From an uncultured Lachnobacterium sp. (GTDB lineage: Bacteria; Bacillota; Clostridia; Lachnospirales; Lachnospiraceae): a DNA stretch of 5,324 bases. Below the pieces are notes generated by a model, which was not told the DNA's origin, searched no databases, and saw only the letters and a list, made by a program, of their open reading frames with translations. Positions 5,282 to 5,324 of the stretch are shown in pieces. Location: assembly GCA_900549895.1 (NCBI GenBank), contig URQG01000145.1, positions 1 through 5,324 on the forward strand. The letters run 5' to 3'. The position numbers and the translations under genes were made by a program. The first letter of the stretch is position 1; the number at the start of each line of letters is the position of its first letter.

Positions 5282-5324
5282 CTGTCTCTTATACACATCT
5301 CCGAGCCCACGAGACGCGTAGTAA
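5282..5324. other. Nextera i7-side adapter with index (3' contig end)
   Basis: CTGTCTCTTATACACATCT (5282-5300) is the 19-base transposase mosaic end. CCGAGCCCACGAGAC (5301-5315) is the read-2 side Nextera adapter. GCGTAGTA (5316-5323) lies in the i7 index position and, from memory, equals Nextera XT index N719. The final A would begin the P7 sequence. None of this is genome. Confidence 0.99.

Noticed and set aside
4824..5296. Minus-strand open frames opposite the acetyltransferase
   Set aside because: They are antisense shadows; one begins inside the adapter (MYKRQE).
1..5324. CRISPR array, tRNA, rRNA or insertion sequence
   Set aside because: I saw no regularly spaced repeats, no cloverleaf or rRNA-like sequence and no transposase; the only transposon sequence is library adapter.

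Overview
The window looks like one complete assembly contig from a Gram-positive anaerobe, most likely a gut Lachnospiraceae (Clostridia). The basis is the recognisable style of the CysK, thioredoxin-reductase-like and CysE proteins, strong AGGAGG-type ribosome binding sites, and promoters close to the sigma-A consensus. The family is inferred from protein resemblance, not from a search. Both ends are Illumina Nextera adapter: bases 1-13 are the inner part of the transposase mosaic end, and 5282-5324 are the full mosaic end, the i7-side adapter and an 8-base index. Only 14-5281 is biological sequence.

Layout. (a) 14-813 is visibly AT-richer than the rest and holds a small type II toxin-antitoxin locus. 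It has a consensus promoter with an 18-bp perfect palindrome between its -35 and -10 boxes, the C-terminal half of a Gp49/HigB-like (RelE superfamily) toxin, and an apparently intact HTH (Xre/HigA-like) antitoxin. The toxin has lost its N-terminal half, and the well-placed ATG after the promoter reads in the wrong frame. (b) 814-2815 carries a cysteine synthase (CysK family) and a thioredoxin-reductase-like flavoprotein, followed by a terminator. (c) 2941-3891 carries serine O-acetyltransferase (CysE/EpsC) with its own likely promoter. It shares a bidirectional terminator with (d) a convergent exodeoxyribonuclease III/AP endonuclease (xth, minus strand). (e) Divergent from xth is an ElaA-type GNAT acetyltransferase, cut by the adapter a few residues before its natural end.

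The metabolic core is cysteine synthesis. CysE acetylates serine to O-acetylserine, and CysK replaces the acetate with sulfide. The CysE C-terminus ends in aromatic residues plus Ile-Ile, like the tails that dock in the CysK active site, so a cysteine synthase complex is plausible. The flavoprotein between them probably handles thiol/disulfide redox, but its electron donor is unclear because the usual NADPH signature is not visible.

I found no convincing new multi-gene system. The points most worth attention are the adapter chimera at the 3' end, the degenerate toxin with a preserved operator and antitoxin, the variant flavoprotein, and the CysE tail.
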